Shown here piece by piece: positions 33,474 through 42,559 of a stretch of DNA of 64,000 nt. The stretch lies in NCBI GenBank assembly GCA_016718605.1, contig JADKCY010000003.1:496001-560000 (forward strand), in the 5' to 3' direction. The DNA is from Lysobacterales bacterium (GTDB lineage Bacteria; Pseudomonadota; Gammaproteobacteria; Xanthomonadales; Xanthomonadaceae). The translations under genes were made by a program, and so were the position numbers. A model generated the notes under the pieces. That model was not told the origin of the DNA, did no database searches, and worked only from the letters and a program-made list of their open reading frames with translations. Positions within the stretch are counted from its first letter, which is position 1; each line of letters starts with the position of its first letter.

Positions 33474-35618
33474 ATGACCGCAAGACAGTTTTCCAGAGCA
33501 CTGGTGCTCGCCTTGGCGCTGCTGCATGCCAAACCGAGTGCTGCGGCCACCTGGTTCTGGCCCGATCTGGTGTTTGCCGGCCCTTGCGCAGGCAGTCTTC
33601 AAGCCTGTATCAGTCAAGCCGGCGACGGCGATAGCGTGGTGATTGTCGCGGACGAAGTGACCAACCCGAATCGCTACACGCTGATCGATGAAGACCTGAC
33701 AATTTCACAATCGATCAGCCTGTCAGTGGCCGCGGGTATCGACGCCGTGCTGGCGCCAGATCGAACGATCTACGTGGGTTTGACCGCCGACGCAGCGCAT
33801 ACCGTGCGGATCAGTGATCTGAACTTGCGGCGCGGTGCGATCCGCGTTTCCGAGCCTTCCAATGTCAACGGCGGTCTACTGGAGTTCTCGCGCATCCGCC
33901 TGCTCGACCTCGGCGCATCGACCGCGTTTGCGGGTGGATGTGGCATCGAAGTGACCGTCTCCGGACAAGGCAGCAAGCAAGTCACCATCAGCGACAGTCT
34001 GGTGCAGCGCGGCAGTGGCCGCCCCAGCGAGACGTTTCACGGCATTTGCGTCAACCAACTCAGTGGCACCGGTAGTTTGACCACGCAAATCCAGCGCAAT
34101 CGTGTCCCCGGCTCGACCCTGCCCGGCATGGGCATCTTCGGTGTGCAGCGTGGCCCAGGCACCTTCCGCCTTTCAGCCAATCGCCTGCTGGGAGATCGGC
34201 TCAACGACGGCATCCTGGTGTGGGCCTATGACGTCACCTCAACGCTGCAGATGGACAACAACATCGTCAGTGGTCGTGTCACCGCGCCCGACGCCTACAG
34301 CGCGATCTTGCAGAGCGCCGGTGGCAACCTGACCGCGCTCAACAATACCGTGGTGCACGGCAACTACGGCTTGGCCTTGACGGGACTGAGCGTGAGTCAA
34401 CCCGCCAATGTCCGGGTGGCCAACAATCTGGTCGCCTTCCATACGGCCAAGGGCATGTATATTCAGAACGGCACTGCAAGCCACAGTGCGCCCAACAACC
34501 TGGTGTTTGGCAATGGCTGGAATGACTGGACGCCCGGCCCCGCCACGCTGACGGTCGATCCCTTGCTGGAGGACCCTGCGTATCCGCGTCCCGTCAACGC
34601 CTCACCCGCACTGGATGCCGGTAACAATGCCGAAGCCAGCAGCCTGTTGTTCGATGCCAATGGCGAGCGTCGTCTGGCGTTTGGGACCATCGATGTCGGT
34701 GCCTTGGAGGCCAATGGCGACGGCGCCACACAACTGACGGCCACGGCCAGCAATACGTCTTTCAACGAAGTCGGAGTCACCCCGTTCCCCGTGCCCTTGA
34801 TCGCCTCCGACAAATTGGTTGCCACGGCACATCGCAGCACGCCTGCGTTGCCCGGCAGCGCCCAGCGCCTGGGTGTCTATCTGAATGGTGGCGCCAGTGT
34901 CTGGTCGGTGTTTTTTCAGGACTTCACGCAGAACGTGCCAACCGGCCAGCGCTTCAGTGTGCTCGCTCCCTTTGCCAGCAAGACCGGGCTCGTTCACACC
35001 ACCTCGGCAGCCAACAACTCAGCCAACCTGAGCCGCATCGACAGCAGCGCCCTGAACGGACTGAGTTTTGCGATTGCGATTCCGCTGCAACAATGGACCG
35101 GCACCTACCACAATGTGCCGATCAGCATGGCGTGGACCAACGGCAGCGGTGGCCGCTGGCAGATTCGCAATGAGGATGGCAGCGCCATGCCGGTCGGCAT
35201 GAACTTCAACGTCGCGGTGGCTCCGTTGCTGTCACCCAATGCCGCGCAAGTGCTATCAGGTGGACAGATCGTCCGCGAGCTTCCCCTGTTCCATCGACTG
35301 CTGGATGACAACGCTTGCGCCGCCCCCTTGATTGGACGCACGGACGATCCGCTCGACAGCAACACGACCCTTAACGCGCAGGGTTTCAGCGTGGAATATC
35401 GTGCGCCCAGTGGCCCAGGCGCACCAGGTCGGTGGTTTGTGGTTGCTGAAGCCAATACGAGCGTCAGTGCGCCATCGAATCCCATCACCGAAGGCGTCGC
35501 GGTTCCGAGCTTCCCACCGAACGCCGCATTCAACCTGATCGTGGACGGCGGGCAGGCAGAAAGCTGCCGCGCCCCGCGCTCGACAACACTGTTCTCGAAT
35601 GGATTTGAAGGCAGTTGA
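33474..35618 (+). CDS. Large secreted protein with parallel-beta-helix-like region and GFEGS tail
   Basis: 714 residues from the ATG at 33474, with GGAG 9 bases upstream. Signal peptide at residues 1-24 (LVLALALLHAKPSAAA). Residues about 50-400 contain the spaced hydrophobic/asparagine pattern of right-handed beta-helix proteins (ALNNTVVHGNYGLALTGL; VRVANNLVAFHTAKGMYI), including a typical end signature (LDAGNNAEASSLLFDANGERR, GTIDVGALEANG). The C-terminal part is beta-rich and ends TTLFSNGFEGS. That tail resembles the FGDGFEGS stretch in the giant gene at 56466 and may be a sorting or processing signal. Probably exported. Function unknown. Confidence 0.82.
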   Translation: MTARQFSRALVLALALLHAKPSAAATWFWPDLVFAGPCAGSLQACISQAGDGDSVVIVADEVTNPNRYTLIDEDLTISQSISLSVAAGIDAVLAPDRTIYVGLTADAAHTVRISDLNLRRGAIRVSEPSNVNGGLLEFSRIRLLDLGASTAFAGGCGIEVTVSGQGSKQVTISDSLVQRGSGRPSETFHGICVNQLSGTGSLTTQIQRNRVPGSTLPGMGIFGVQRGPGTFRLSANRLLGDRLNDGILVWAYDVTSTLQMDNNIVSGRVTAPDAYSAILQSAGGNLTALNNTVVHGNYGLALTGLSVSQPANVRVANNLVAFHTAKGMYIQNGTASHSAPNNLVFGNGWNDWTPGPATLTVDPLLEDPAYPRPVNASPALDAGNNAEASSLLFDANGERRLAFGTIDVGALEANGDGATQLTATASNTSFNEVGVTPFPVPLIASDKLVATAHRSTPALPGSAQRLGVYLNGGASVWSVFFQDFTQNVPTGQRFSVLAPFASKTGLVHTTSAANNSANLSRIDSSALNGLSFAIAIPLQQWTGTYHNVPISMAWTNGSGGRWQIRNEDGSAMPVGMNFNVAVAPLLSPNAAQVLSGGQIVRELPLFHRLLDDNACAAPLIGRTDDPLDSNTTLNAQGFSVEYRAPSGPGAPGRWFVVAEANTSVSAPSNPITEGVAVPSFPPNAAFNLIVDGGQAESCRAPRSTTLFSNGFEGS

Positions 35619-35628
35619 CCCGCCAAGC

Positions 35629-35664
35629 GTGCGCCGACATCCGGCCCTTCGGATGTCAGCGCAC
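35629..35664 (+). terminator. Strong hairpin after secreted protein gene
   Basis: GTGCGC-C-GACATCCG, loop GCCCTT, CGGATGTC-A-GCGCAC: a 14-bp stem with one mismatch, 11 bases after the stop codon. No T-run follows. Confidence 0.7.
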
Positions 35665-35823
35665 GGCGGCAGAGGGCGACCCGAAAGGGGCTTTGCCCAA
35701 AGTGGACTGGAATTGGACTTGTCTGATCGACTCTGAACGGCTAGTGTCTGCGACCCCCAACGTTGTCGTCTGACGCCCCCGTTGCAGCCATGGGCGCTGC
35801 ACGTCGGTCGACCGGAGAAGTGG

Positions 35824-37605
35824 ATGTCCAGCCAGCTTGCCGCACTCAACCAATGGGTTGAGGAAGTCGCCCGTTTGACCCAAGCCGATACGATTCACTG
35901 GTGCGATGGCAGTGCCGCTGAATATGACCTCCTCGTCGCCCGGATGCTCACCAGCGGCGAATTGCATGCACTGAATCCCGAGACCCATCCGAACTGCTAC
36001 CTGCATCGCTCGCATCCCTCGGATGTGGCGCGCGTTGAGCATCTCACCTTCGTCTGCACCACAGATCGCAGCGATGCCGGCCCGAACAATCACTGGATGT
36101 CACCCGCCGACGCGCACGCGAAAATGAATGCGCTGTTCGACGGTTGCATGAAGGGTCGCACGCTCTACGTGGTGCCCTACTGCATGGGGCCGCTGGATTC
36201 GCCGCTGGCGCGTTGCGGTGTGGAAATCACCGACAGCGCTTACGTGGCTGCCAACATGCGCATCATGACCCGCATGGGCGCAGGCGCACTGGCGCGAATC
36301 GAGCGCGAAGGTGTGGAACACGCGGCAGCGGGCCGAACGGGCCCGTCGTTCGTGAAGGGGCTGCACTCCATCGGCGAGCTCGATCCCGAGCGCCGTTTCA
36401 TCATGCATTTCCCGGAAGAACTCAGCATCCAGTCCTACGGCTCGGGCTACGGCGGCAATGCGCTGCTGGGCAAGAAATGCCATGCCCTGCGCATTGCCAG
36501 CTATCAGGCCATGCGCGAAGGCTGGCTGGCCGAGCACATGTTGATTCTTGGCGTACAGAACCCGCAAGGCGAGACGCGCTATCTGGCCGCTGCCTTTCCG
36601 TCCGCCTGCGGCAAGACCAACCTCGCGATGCTGATTCCGCCGGAAGCCTATCGCGCTGAGGGCTGGAAGGTCTGGACCGTCGGCGATGACATCTGCTGGA
36701 TGCAGCCCGGTGCGGATGGCCGTCTGTATGCGATCAATCCCGAAGCCGGATTCTTCGGCGTGGCGCCGGGCACCAGTGCCAAGACCAATCCCAACGCATT
36801 GGCAATGCTCGACCACGACGCGATCTTTACCAATGTCGCCGTGGATGCCGAACAGCGACCATGGTGGGAAGGTTTGCCCGGTGAACCCGTCACCGACTGG
36901 CAGGGTCGAGAGTTCGACTCGGCGAACGGTCCCGCCGCGCATCCCAATTCACGTTTTACCGTCAGTGCCGCGCAGTGTGCGTCGGCCTCACCGGCCATGA
37001 ACGACCCGCAGGGCGTGCCGATCGACGCCATCATCTTCGGTGGCCGTCGCGCCTCGCTGGTGCCGCTGGTGCTGGAAACCGAAAGCTGGACGCATGGCGT
37101 GCTGGCCGGTGCCGCGATGGCCTCGGAAACCACGGCCGCCGCGACCGGCGCCGTTGGTGTGGTACGCCGCGACCCGATGGCGATGAAGCCGTTCTGCGGC
37201 TACCACTTCGGCGACTATTTCGCCCACTGGCTCAGTTTCGAAAAGCCTGGCGTGAAGTTACCCAAGGTGTTCCACGTCAACTGGTTCCGCAAAGGCGACG
37301 ACGGTAAGTTCCTGTGGCCGGGCTTTGGCGACAACATGCGTGTGCTGGAGTGGATTCTAGGTCGTTGCGATGACAGCGCTGCCGCCGTCGAGACACCGAT
37401 TGGACGCATCCCGGCGAAAGGCGCTCTGCGGCAGGACGCGCTCGCCATCAGCGATACCCAACTGCGCGCCCTGCTGCACATCGATAACGACGCCTGGCGC
37501 GATGAATTCCACGACATCGGCGCCTTTCTGCAGGAACTCGGCGACCGCGTCCCGGTAGCGCTGGAAGTCGAGCGCCAGCGGGTGTTGGCGCGGTTGAAAC
37601 GCTGA
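35824..37605 (+). CDS. pckG: Phosphoenolpyruvate carboxykinase (GTP)
   Basis: 593 residues from the ATG at 35824, chosen for GGAG 7 bases upstream. The family usually has about 600. Motifs: RSHPSDVARVEHLTFVC, the active-site loop AFPSACGKTNLAML (P-loop cysteine variant of GTP-type enzymes), YGGNALLGKKCHALRIAS, IIFGGRRASLVPLV and VFHVNWFRKG. It converts oxaloacetate and GTP to PEP, the entry step of gluconeogenesis. It stands immediately upstream of the glycogen operon, consistent with a carbohydrate-storage neighbourhood. Confidence 0.97.
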   Translation: MSSQLAALNQWVEEVARLTQADTIHWCDGSAAEYDLLVARMLTSGELHALNPETHPNCYLHRSHPSDVARVEHLTFVCTTDRSDAGPNNHWMSPADAHAKMNALFDGCMKGRTLYVVPYCMGPLDSPLARCGVEITDSAYVAANMRIMTRMGAGALARIEREGVEHAAAGRTGPSFVKGLHSIGELDPERRFIMHFPEELSIQSYGSGYGGNALLGKKCHALRIASYQAMREGWLAEHMLILGVQNPQGETRYLAAAFPSACGKTNLAMLIPPEAYRAEGWKVWTVGDDICWMQPGADGRLYAINPEAGFFGVAPGTSAKTNPNALAMLDHDAIFTNVAVDAEQRPWWEGLPGEPVTDWQGREFDSANGPAAHPNSRFTVSAAQCASASPAMNDPQGVPIDAIIFGGRRASLVPLVLETESWTHGVLAGAAMASETTAAATGAVGVVRRDPMAMKPFCGYHFGDYFAHWLSFEKPGVKLPKVFHVNWFRKGDDGKFLWPGFGDNMRVLEWILGRCDDSAAAVETPIGRIPAKGALRQDALAISDTQLRALLHIDNDAWRDEFHDIGAFLQELGDRVPVALEVERQRVLARLKR

Positions 37606-37619
37606 TCCATGACGCAATC

Positions 37620-37658
37620 CCTCCCAATGTCGCCTGCGCACCTTGCGGCATTGGGAGG
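37620..37658 (+). terminator. Inverted repeat after pckG
   Basis: CCTCCCAATG (37620-37629) and CATTGGGAGG (37649-37658) pair perfectly, 14 bases after the pckG stop. There is no T-run, but the position suits a terminator. The remaining 250 bp to glgP must hold the glycogen operon promoter. No clear consensus was seen. Confidence 0.6.
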
Positions 37659-37904
37659 ATTGGTCAAAGACCGCAGGCCACACACGTCTCGACTGCCGTC
37701 GGTCTCGCCGCTCCTGACTCTTGTACGCTTGATATGCGCACCGCGCCGCATATGCCATGCAATGAATACGTTTTCATTGCCCGCCAGAGGGGTGTGTCAG
37801 GCTTTACAGTCCCGGTCATAACTAGACACCGCAAAGCATGGATGCTGCGCCGGCGATTTCGGGCGCGACAAACCAGTCAGGGCGGGTGATGAGGGGACAA
37901 TCTG

Positions 37905-40373
37905 ATGAATACCGAAAGCCTGGGCCGCAGCGCGGTCGATGCGATTCGCTGCGATATTGCGCAGCGCCTGACAACACAGTGTGAGGGTGACCTGCGCACG
38001 AGTCTGCTGCGTGCCACTGCGGCACTCTGCCGCGACACACTCCTGCAACGCTGGGCGACAACACAGGCCGACGACGCGCAGCGCGGCGCGGCGCATCCTG
38101 TGCGACGGGTGCATTACCTGTCGATGGAGTTCCTGATGGGCCGCGCCCTGCACAATGCCTTGGCCGCGCTCGGCTGGGAGCCCGCGCTGGCGACGCTCTG
38201 CGAAGAGCACGGCGTGGCCTTGAGTGACGTACTGGAATGCGAAGCCGACGCCGCGCTGGGCAATGGCGGTCTGGGCCGTTTGGCGGCCTGCTTTCTGGAT
38301 TCCTTCGCCGAACTGGGCCTGCCGTCCTTTGGCTACGGTCTGCGCTACCAGTACGGCATGTTTGCGCAGGCGATCCAGGACGGACGCCAGATCGAGCAAC
38401 CGGATGACTGGATGCGCCACGGCAATCCCTGGGAGATTGCGCGTCCGGAGCTGCAATATCGCGTCGGGTTTGGTGGCCGCGTTGTGCAGGAAGGCCAGCA
38501 GCGGCATTGGATTCCGGCGGAAATACTGCAGGCCGAAGCCTTCGACTTCATCGTCCCGGCGCAGCACAGCGAGCGCGTCTCGACCTTGCGCCAGTGGCAT
38601 GCGAAGGCGGCGACACCCATTGATTTCGTGGCTTTTTCGCGCGGTGACTTCGCCCAAGCGGCACGCCATTGCGTCGCCGCCGATGCCCTCAACTGGGTGC
38701 TCTATCCCGATGACAGCACCGAAGCGGGTCGCGAGCTGCGCTTGAAGCAGGAAGCTTTCCTGGTCAGTGCGTCGTTGCAGGATCTGCTGGCCCGCCATGT
38801 GCGCGAGTTCGGTGATCTGCAGTCGCTGGGTCTGCGCAACGCCATCCATCTCAACGATACCCATCCGGCGCTGGCGCCCATCGAGCTGCTGCGCCTGTTG
38901 ATCGACGAGCATGGACTGAGCTGGGACACGGCCTGGAAGATCACCCGGCAGGCGATCAGCTACACCAATCACACGCTGATGCCGGAAGCGCTGGAAACCT
39001 GGCCGGTGGCGATGTTCGAGCGCCTACTGCCGCGCCATCTGGAGTTGATCTATCAACTCAATCAACACTGGCTGGACAGCGTGCGCGAACGTGTGCCCGG
39101 CGATGCCGAATTGATCGGACGCGTGTCCCTGATCGACGAACAGCACGGTCGGCGGGTGCGCATGGCGGCGCTGTCGATCATCGCCTCGCATCGGGTCAAT
39201 GGCGTCGCCGAATTGCATTCGAAGCTGATGGTGCAGACCATCTTTGCCGACTTCGCCAAGCTGCTGCCCGAGCGCTTCCATAACGTCACCAATGGCGTCA
39301 CCCCGCGCCGCTGGTTGGCGCAGGCCAATCCGGCGCTGGCGGCTTTTCTCGACGCGCGGATCGGCTCGGCTTGGCGACGCGATTTGCGTCAGTTGTCCGA
39401 GCTGGGTGCGCTGGCCAGCGATGCCGATACGCAGAAGGCTTTTCTTGCCATCAAGCATGCCAACAAGCAGGCGCTGGCAGACTGGGTACGGCGCGAGCTG
39501 GGCGTGGTGCTTGATCCGTCCAGCCTCTTCGACGTGCAGGTCAAGCGCATCCACGAATACAAACGCCAACTGCTGAACCTGCTGCACGTGGTGGCGCGCT
39601 ATCAGGCCATTCTGGCAAATCCCAATGGCCCCGACGGGCAGGCGTGGGTGCCGCGCACGGTGATTCTGGCGGGCAAGGCGGCGTCGGCGTACCACACCGC
39701 TAAACAAATCATCCGTCTTGCCAATGACATCGCGCGTGTCATCAACAGCGATCCGCGCATCGGCGGCGCGCTGCGACTGGTCTTCGTGCCGAACTACAGC
39801 GTCAGTCTGGCCGAGCGCATCATTCCGGCGGCCGATCTGTCGGAGCAGATTTCCACCGCAGGCACCGAAGCCTCTGGCACTGGCAACATGAAGTTCGCCC
39901 TCAATGGCGCTTGCACGCTCGGCACCTGGGACGGCGCGAATATCGAAATGGCCGAAGCCATGGGCGTGGCGCAGATGTTCACCTTCGGGCTGCGCACCGA
40001 AGCCATCACCGACCTGCAGCGCGTCGGCTACGACCCGCGCCTGTATGCCGAACAGAACCGTGTCCTGCAACGCGTGCTGCGGGCAATTGCCAGCGGCGAG
40101 TTCAGCCCCGGCGAACCGGCACGCTATGTGGGACTGATCGACGGTCTGCTGCAGCGTGACAGCTATTTCCTGATGGCCGATTTCGCCGCCTATGTCGAGG
40201 CGCAGCACGAAGTCGATCAGTGCTATCGCGACCGCAGCGCGTGGGCCGAGCGCGCCTTGCGCAATGTGGCGGGCATGGGGCGCTTCTCGACCGACCGCAC
40301 GATTGCCGAGTACGTGGATCGGGTCTGGTCAGTGGCCAGCCTGAGCGAGGATGCACCGCAAGCCTATGCTTGA
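37905..40373 (+). CDS. glgP: Glycogen/starch/alpha-glucan phosphorylase
   Basis: 822 residues with GAGGGGA upstream of the ATG. Family signatures: RVHYLSMEFLMGRALHNAL near residue 70, LGNGGLGRLAACFLDS, FVPNYSVSLAERIIPAADLSE and the PLP-lysine region EASGTGNMKFALNGACTLGT. It releases glucose-1-phosphate from alpha-1,4-glucan ends. It is the first gene of a four-gene operon. Its stop overlaps the glgB start (ATGCTTGA), showing translational coupling. Confidence 0.97.
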   Translation: MNTESLGRSAVDAIRCDIAQRLTTQCEGDLRTSLLRATAALCRDTLLQRWATTQADDAQRGAAHPVRRVHYLSMEFLMGRALHNALAALGWEPALATLCEEHGVALSDVLECEADAALGNGGLGRLAACFLDSFAELGLPSFGYGLRYQYGMFAQAIQDGRQIEQPDDWMRHGNPWEIARPELQYRVGFGGRVVQEGQQRHWIPAEILQAEAFDFIVPAQHSERVSTLRQWHAKAATPIDFVAFSRGDFAQAARHCVAADALNWVLYPDDSTEAGRELRLKQEAFLVSASLQDLLARHVREFGDLQSLGLRNAIHLNDTHPALAPIELLRLLIDEHGLSWDTAWKITRQAISYTNHTLMPEALETWPVAMFERLLPRHLELIYQLNQHWLDSVRERVPGDAELIGRVSLIDEQHGRRVRMAALSIIASHRVNGVAELHSKLMVQTIFADFAKLLPERFHNVTNGVTPRRWLAQANPALAAFLDARIGSAWRRDLRQLSELGALASDADTQKAFLAIKHANKQALADWVRRELGVVLDPSSLFDVQVKRIHEYKRQLLNLLHVVARYQAILANPNGPDGQAWVPRTVILAGKAASAYHTAKQIIRLANDIARVINSDPRIGGALRLVFVPNYSVSLAERIIPAADLSEQISTAGTEASGTGNMKFALNGACTLGTWDGANIEMAEAMGVAQMFTFGLRTEAITDLQRVGYDPRLYAEQNRVLQRVLRAIASGEFSPGEPARYVGLIDGLLQRDSYFLMADFAAYVEAQHEVDQCYRDRSAWAERALRNVAGMGRFSTDRTIAEYVDRVWSVASLSEDAPQAYA

Positions 40374-42559
40374 TCACGCTGCCATCGAGGCGCTGCTGGC
40401 AGGACAGCACGGCGATCCCTTCGCACTGCTGGGTCTGCACGCCTGCGAAGACGCTTGGGAACTCCGCGTCTTGCTGCCTTCGGCAATCTCGGTGCATCTG
40501 ATCCTGCCGCAGGATGCGTCGGCCAACTTCGCACTGAGCACGCCGCCCGATCTGCCTGCAGGCTGCGGTTGGTTTGTCGGGCGTTGGCCGATGCGCTTGC
40601 TGGGCGACGCACGCTTCGACTATCGACTGCGTGTGCAGTGGGCGAATGGCAGTCATGGCGACTACGCCGATGCCTATGCCTTCGGGCCGCAATTAGCGGA
40701 AGACGCGCTCTGGGCCTTGGCGCATGGCGAGCATCCGCACGCCGATCAATTGCTGGGCGCGCATCCGCTCGCCATCGACGGTGTGGACGGTGTGCGTTTT
40801 GCGGTCTGGGCACCGAATGCGCGACGGGCCAGCGTGGTCGGCAACTTCAACGACTGGGATGGTCGACGCCATCCAATGCGTCTGCGGCACACCGCTGGCG
40901 TGTGGGAGTTGTTTGTGCCGCATGTGCAGATCGGCGATTTCTACAAGTTCGAGTTACTTGATGCGCAAGGCCATCTGCTGCCGCTCAAGGCCGATCCGTA
41001 TGCCTATGCCAGCGAACTGCGACCCGGCACCGCCAGTCGTGTCGCCGCGCGACCGCTTGCGCAGCCATTGCCTGCAGATCGTGCGCAGGCCAATGCGCGA
41101 CAGGCGCCGATCAGCATCTACGAAGCGCATATCGGCTCGTGGCGACGCCGCGGCGACGGCGGTTTCTACGACTGGGATCAGCTTGCCGCCGAACTGCCCG
41201 ACTACGTCGCCGAACTGGGCTTCACGCATATCGAGTTGATGCCGATCAGCGAGTATCCCTTCGATGGCTCCTGGGGCTATCAGACGCTCGGTCTGTTCGC
41301 ACCAACGGCACGCCATGGCGACGTGCGGGGTTTCGCGCGTTTTGTCGACGCCTGCCATGCACGCGGGCTCGGCCTGCTGCTGGATTGGGTGCCCGCGCAC
41401 TTCCCCACCGACGCGCACGGACTGGCGCAGTTCGACGGCACCGCGCTGTACGAATACGCCGATCCGCGCGAGGGTTTTCATCAGGATTGGAACACCCTGA
41501 TCTACAACTTCGGGCGCACCGAAGTGCGCGAGTTTCTGATCGCCAGCGCGCTGTCCTGGCTGCAACGCGGGGTGGATGGCCTGCGCGTCGATGCGGTGGC
41601 CTCGATGCTGTATCGCGACTATTCGCGCGAGCACGGCGAATGGATTCCGAACGCCTTTGGCGGTCGCGAAAACCTCGAAGCCATCGCCCTGTTCAAGCGT
41701 CTCCAACGAACGCGTCGGCAGCGAGTTTCCCGGTGCCATCACGGTGGCCGAGGAATCGACCGCCTTTCCGGGCGTGTCAGCACCGACCTTCGCGGGCGGG
41801 CTGGGCTTCCATTTCAAATGGAACATGGGTTGGATGAACGACACCCTGCGCTACATGCAGCAGGACCCGATTCACCGCCGCTGGCATCACGATCAACTGA
41901 CCTTCGGACTGATCTACGCCTTCAGCGAGAACTTCATCCTGCCGATCTCGCACGATGAAGTGGTCCATGGCAAAGGCTCGATGCTGGGCAAGATGCCCGG
42001 CGATGAATGGCAGCGCTTTGCCAACCTGCGCGCCTACTACGGTTTCATGTGGGGACATCCCGGCAAGAAACTGCTGTTCATGGGACAGGAATTCGCCCAG
42101 CGCGAAGAATGGCATCACGACCACGCGCTGCCGTGGGAATGCCTGCAGGATGCGCGACACGTGGGCATGCAGCAGTTGATCCGCGATCTGAACCGGCTGT
42201 ATCGGCAAGTGCCGGCGCTGCATCGACTGGATTGCGAAGCGCAGGGCTTCGAGTGGATCGCCGCGCAGGATGCCGACAACTCGCTGCTTGCCTGGCTGCG
42301 TCGCGATGGCGACGGCGGCATGGCGCTGGTGATCTGCAACTTCACGCCGGTGCCACGCCAAGGCTATCGACTCGGCGTACCCGAGGGTGTCGCGCAATGG
42401 CGCGAAGTGCTCAATACCGATGCGCCCTGCTACGGCGGCAGCGGTATGGGCAACGCCTCGCGTGCCTTGCCGGTCGAATCGCACGGCGCGCATGGTCGTG
42501 CGCAGGCCATCGTGCTGGACCTGCCGCCACTGGCGTGCCTGATCCTGTTGCCCGCATGA
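40366..42559 (+). pseudogene. glgB: 1,4-alpha-glucan branching enzyme, one-base frameshift
   Basis: The start ATG at 40366 overlaps the glgP stop and the end overlaps glgX, so the gene has full family length (about 730 residues) but sits in two frames. Part one (40366 to about 41703) carries the CBM48-like N-terminus (GVDGVRFAVWAPNARRASVVG), the catalytic barrel (HIELMPISEYPFDGSWGYQ) and the nucleophile region GVDGLRVDAVASML, up to ALFKRL. Part two resumes at 41705 with NERVGSEFPGAITVAEEST and continues (PISHDEVVHGKGSM, LLFMGQEFAQ) to the natural end. Removing one C near 41701-41704 (CTCC to CTC) restores a perfect reading. Both halves are well conserved, so this is either a very recent mutation or a sequencing error. 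Confidence 0.92.

Noticed and set aside
37797..40208. Minus-strand open frames (391 and 394 codons) opposite the glycogen phosphorylase
   Set aside because: Mirror frames of a strongly conserved gene. Composition typical of shadows.
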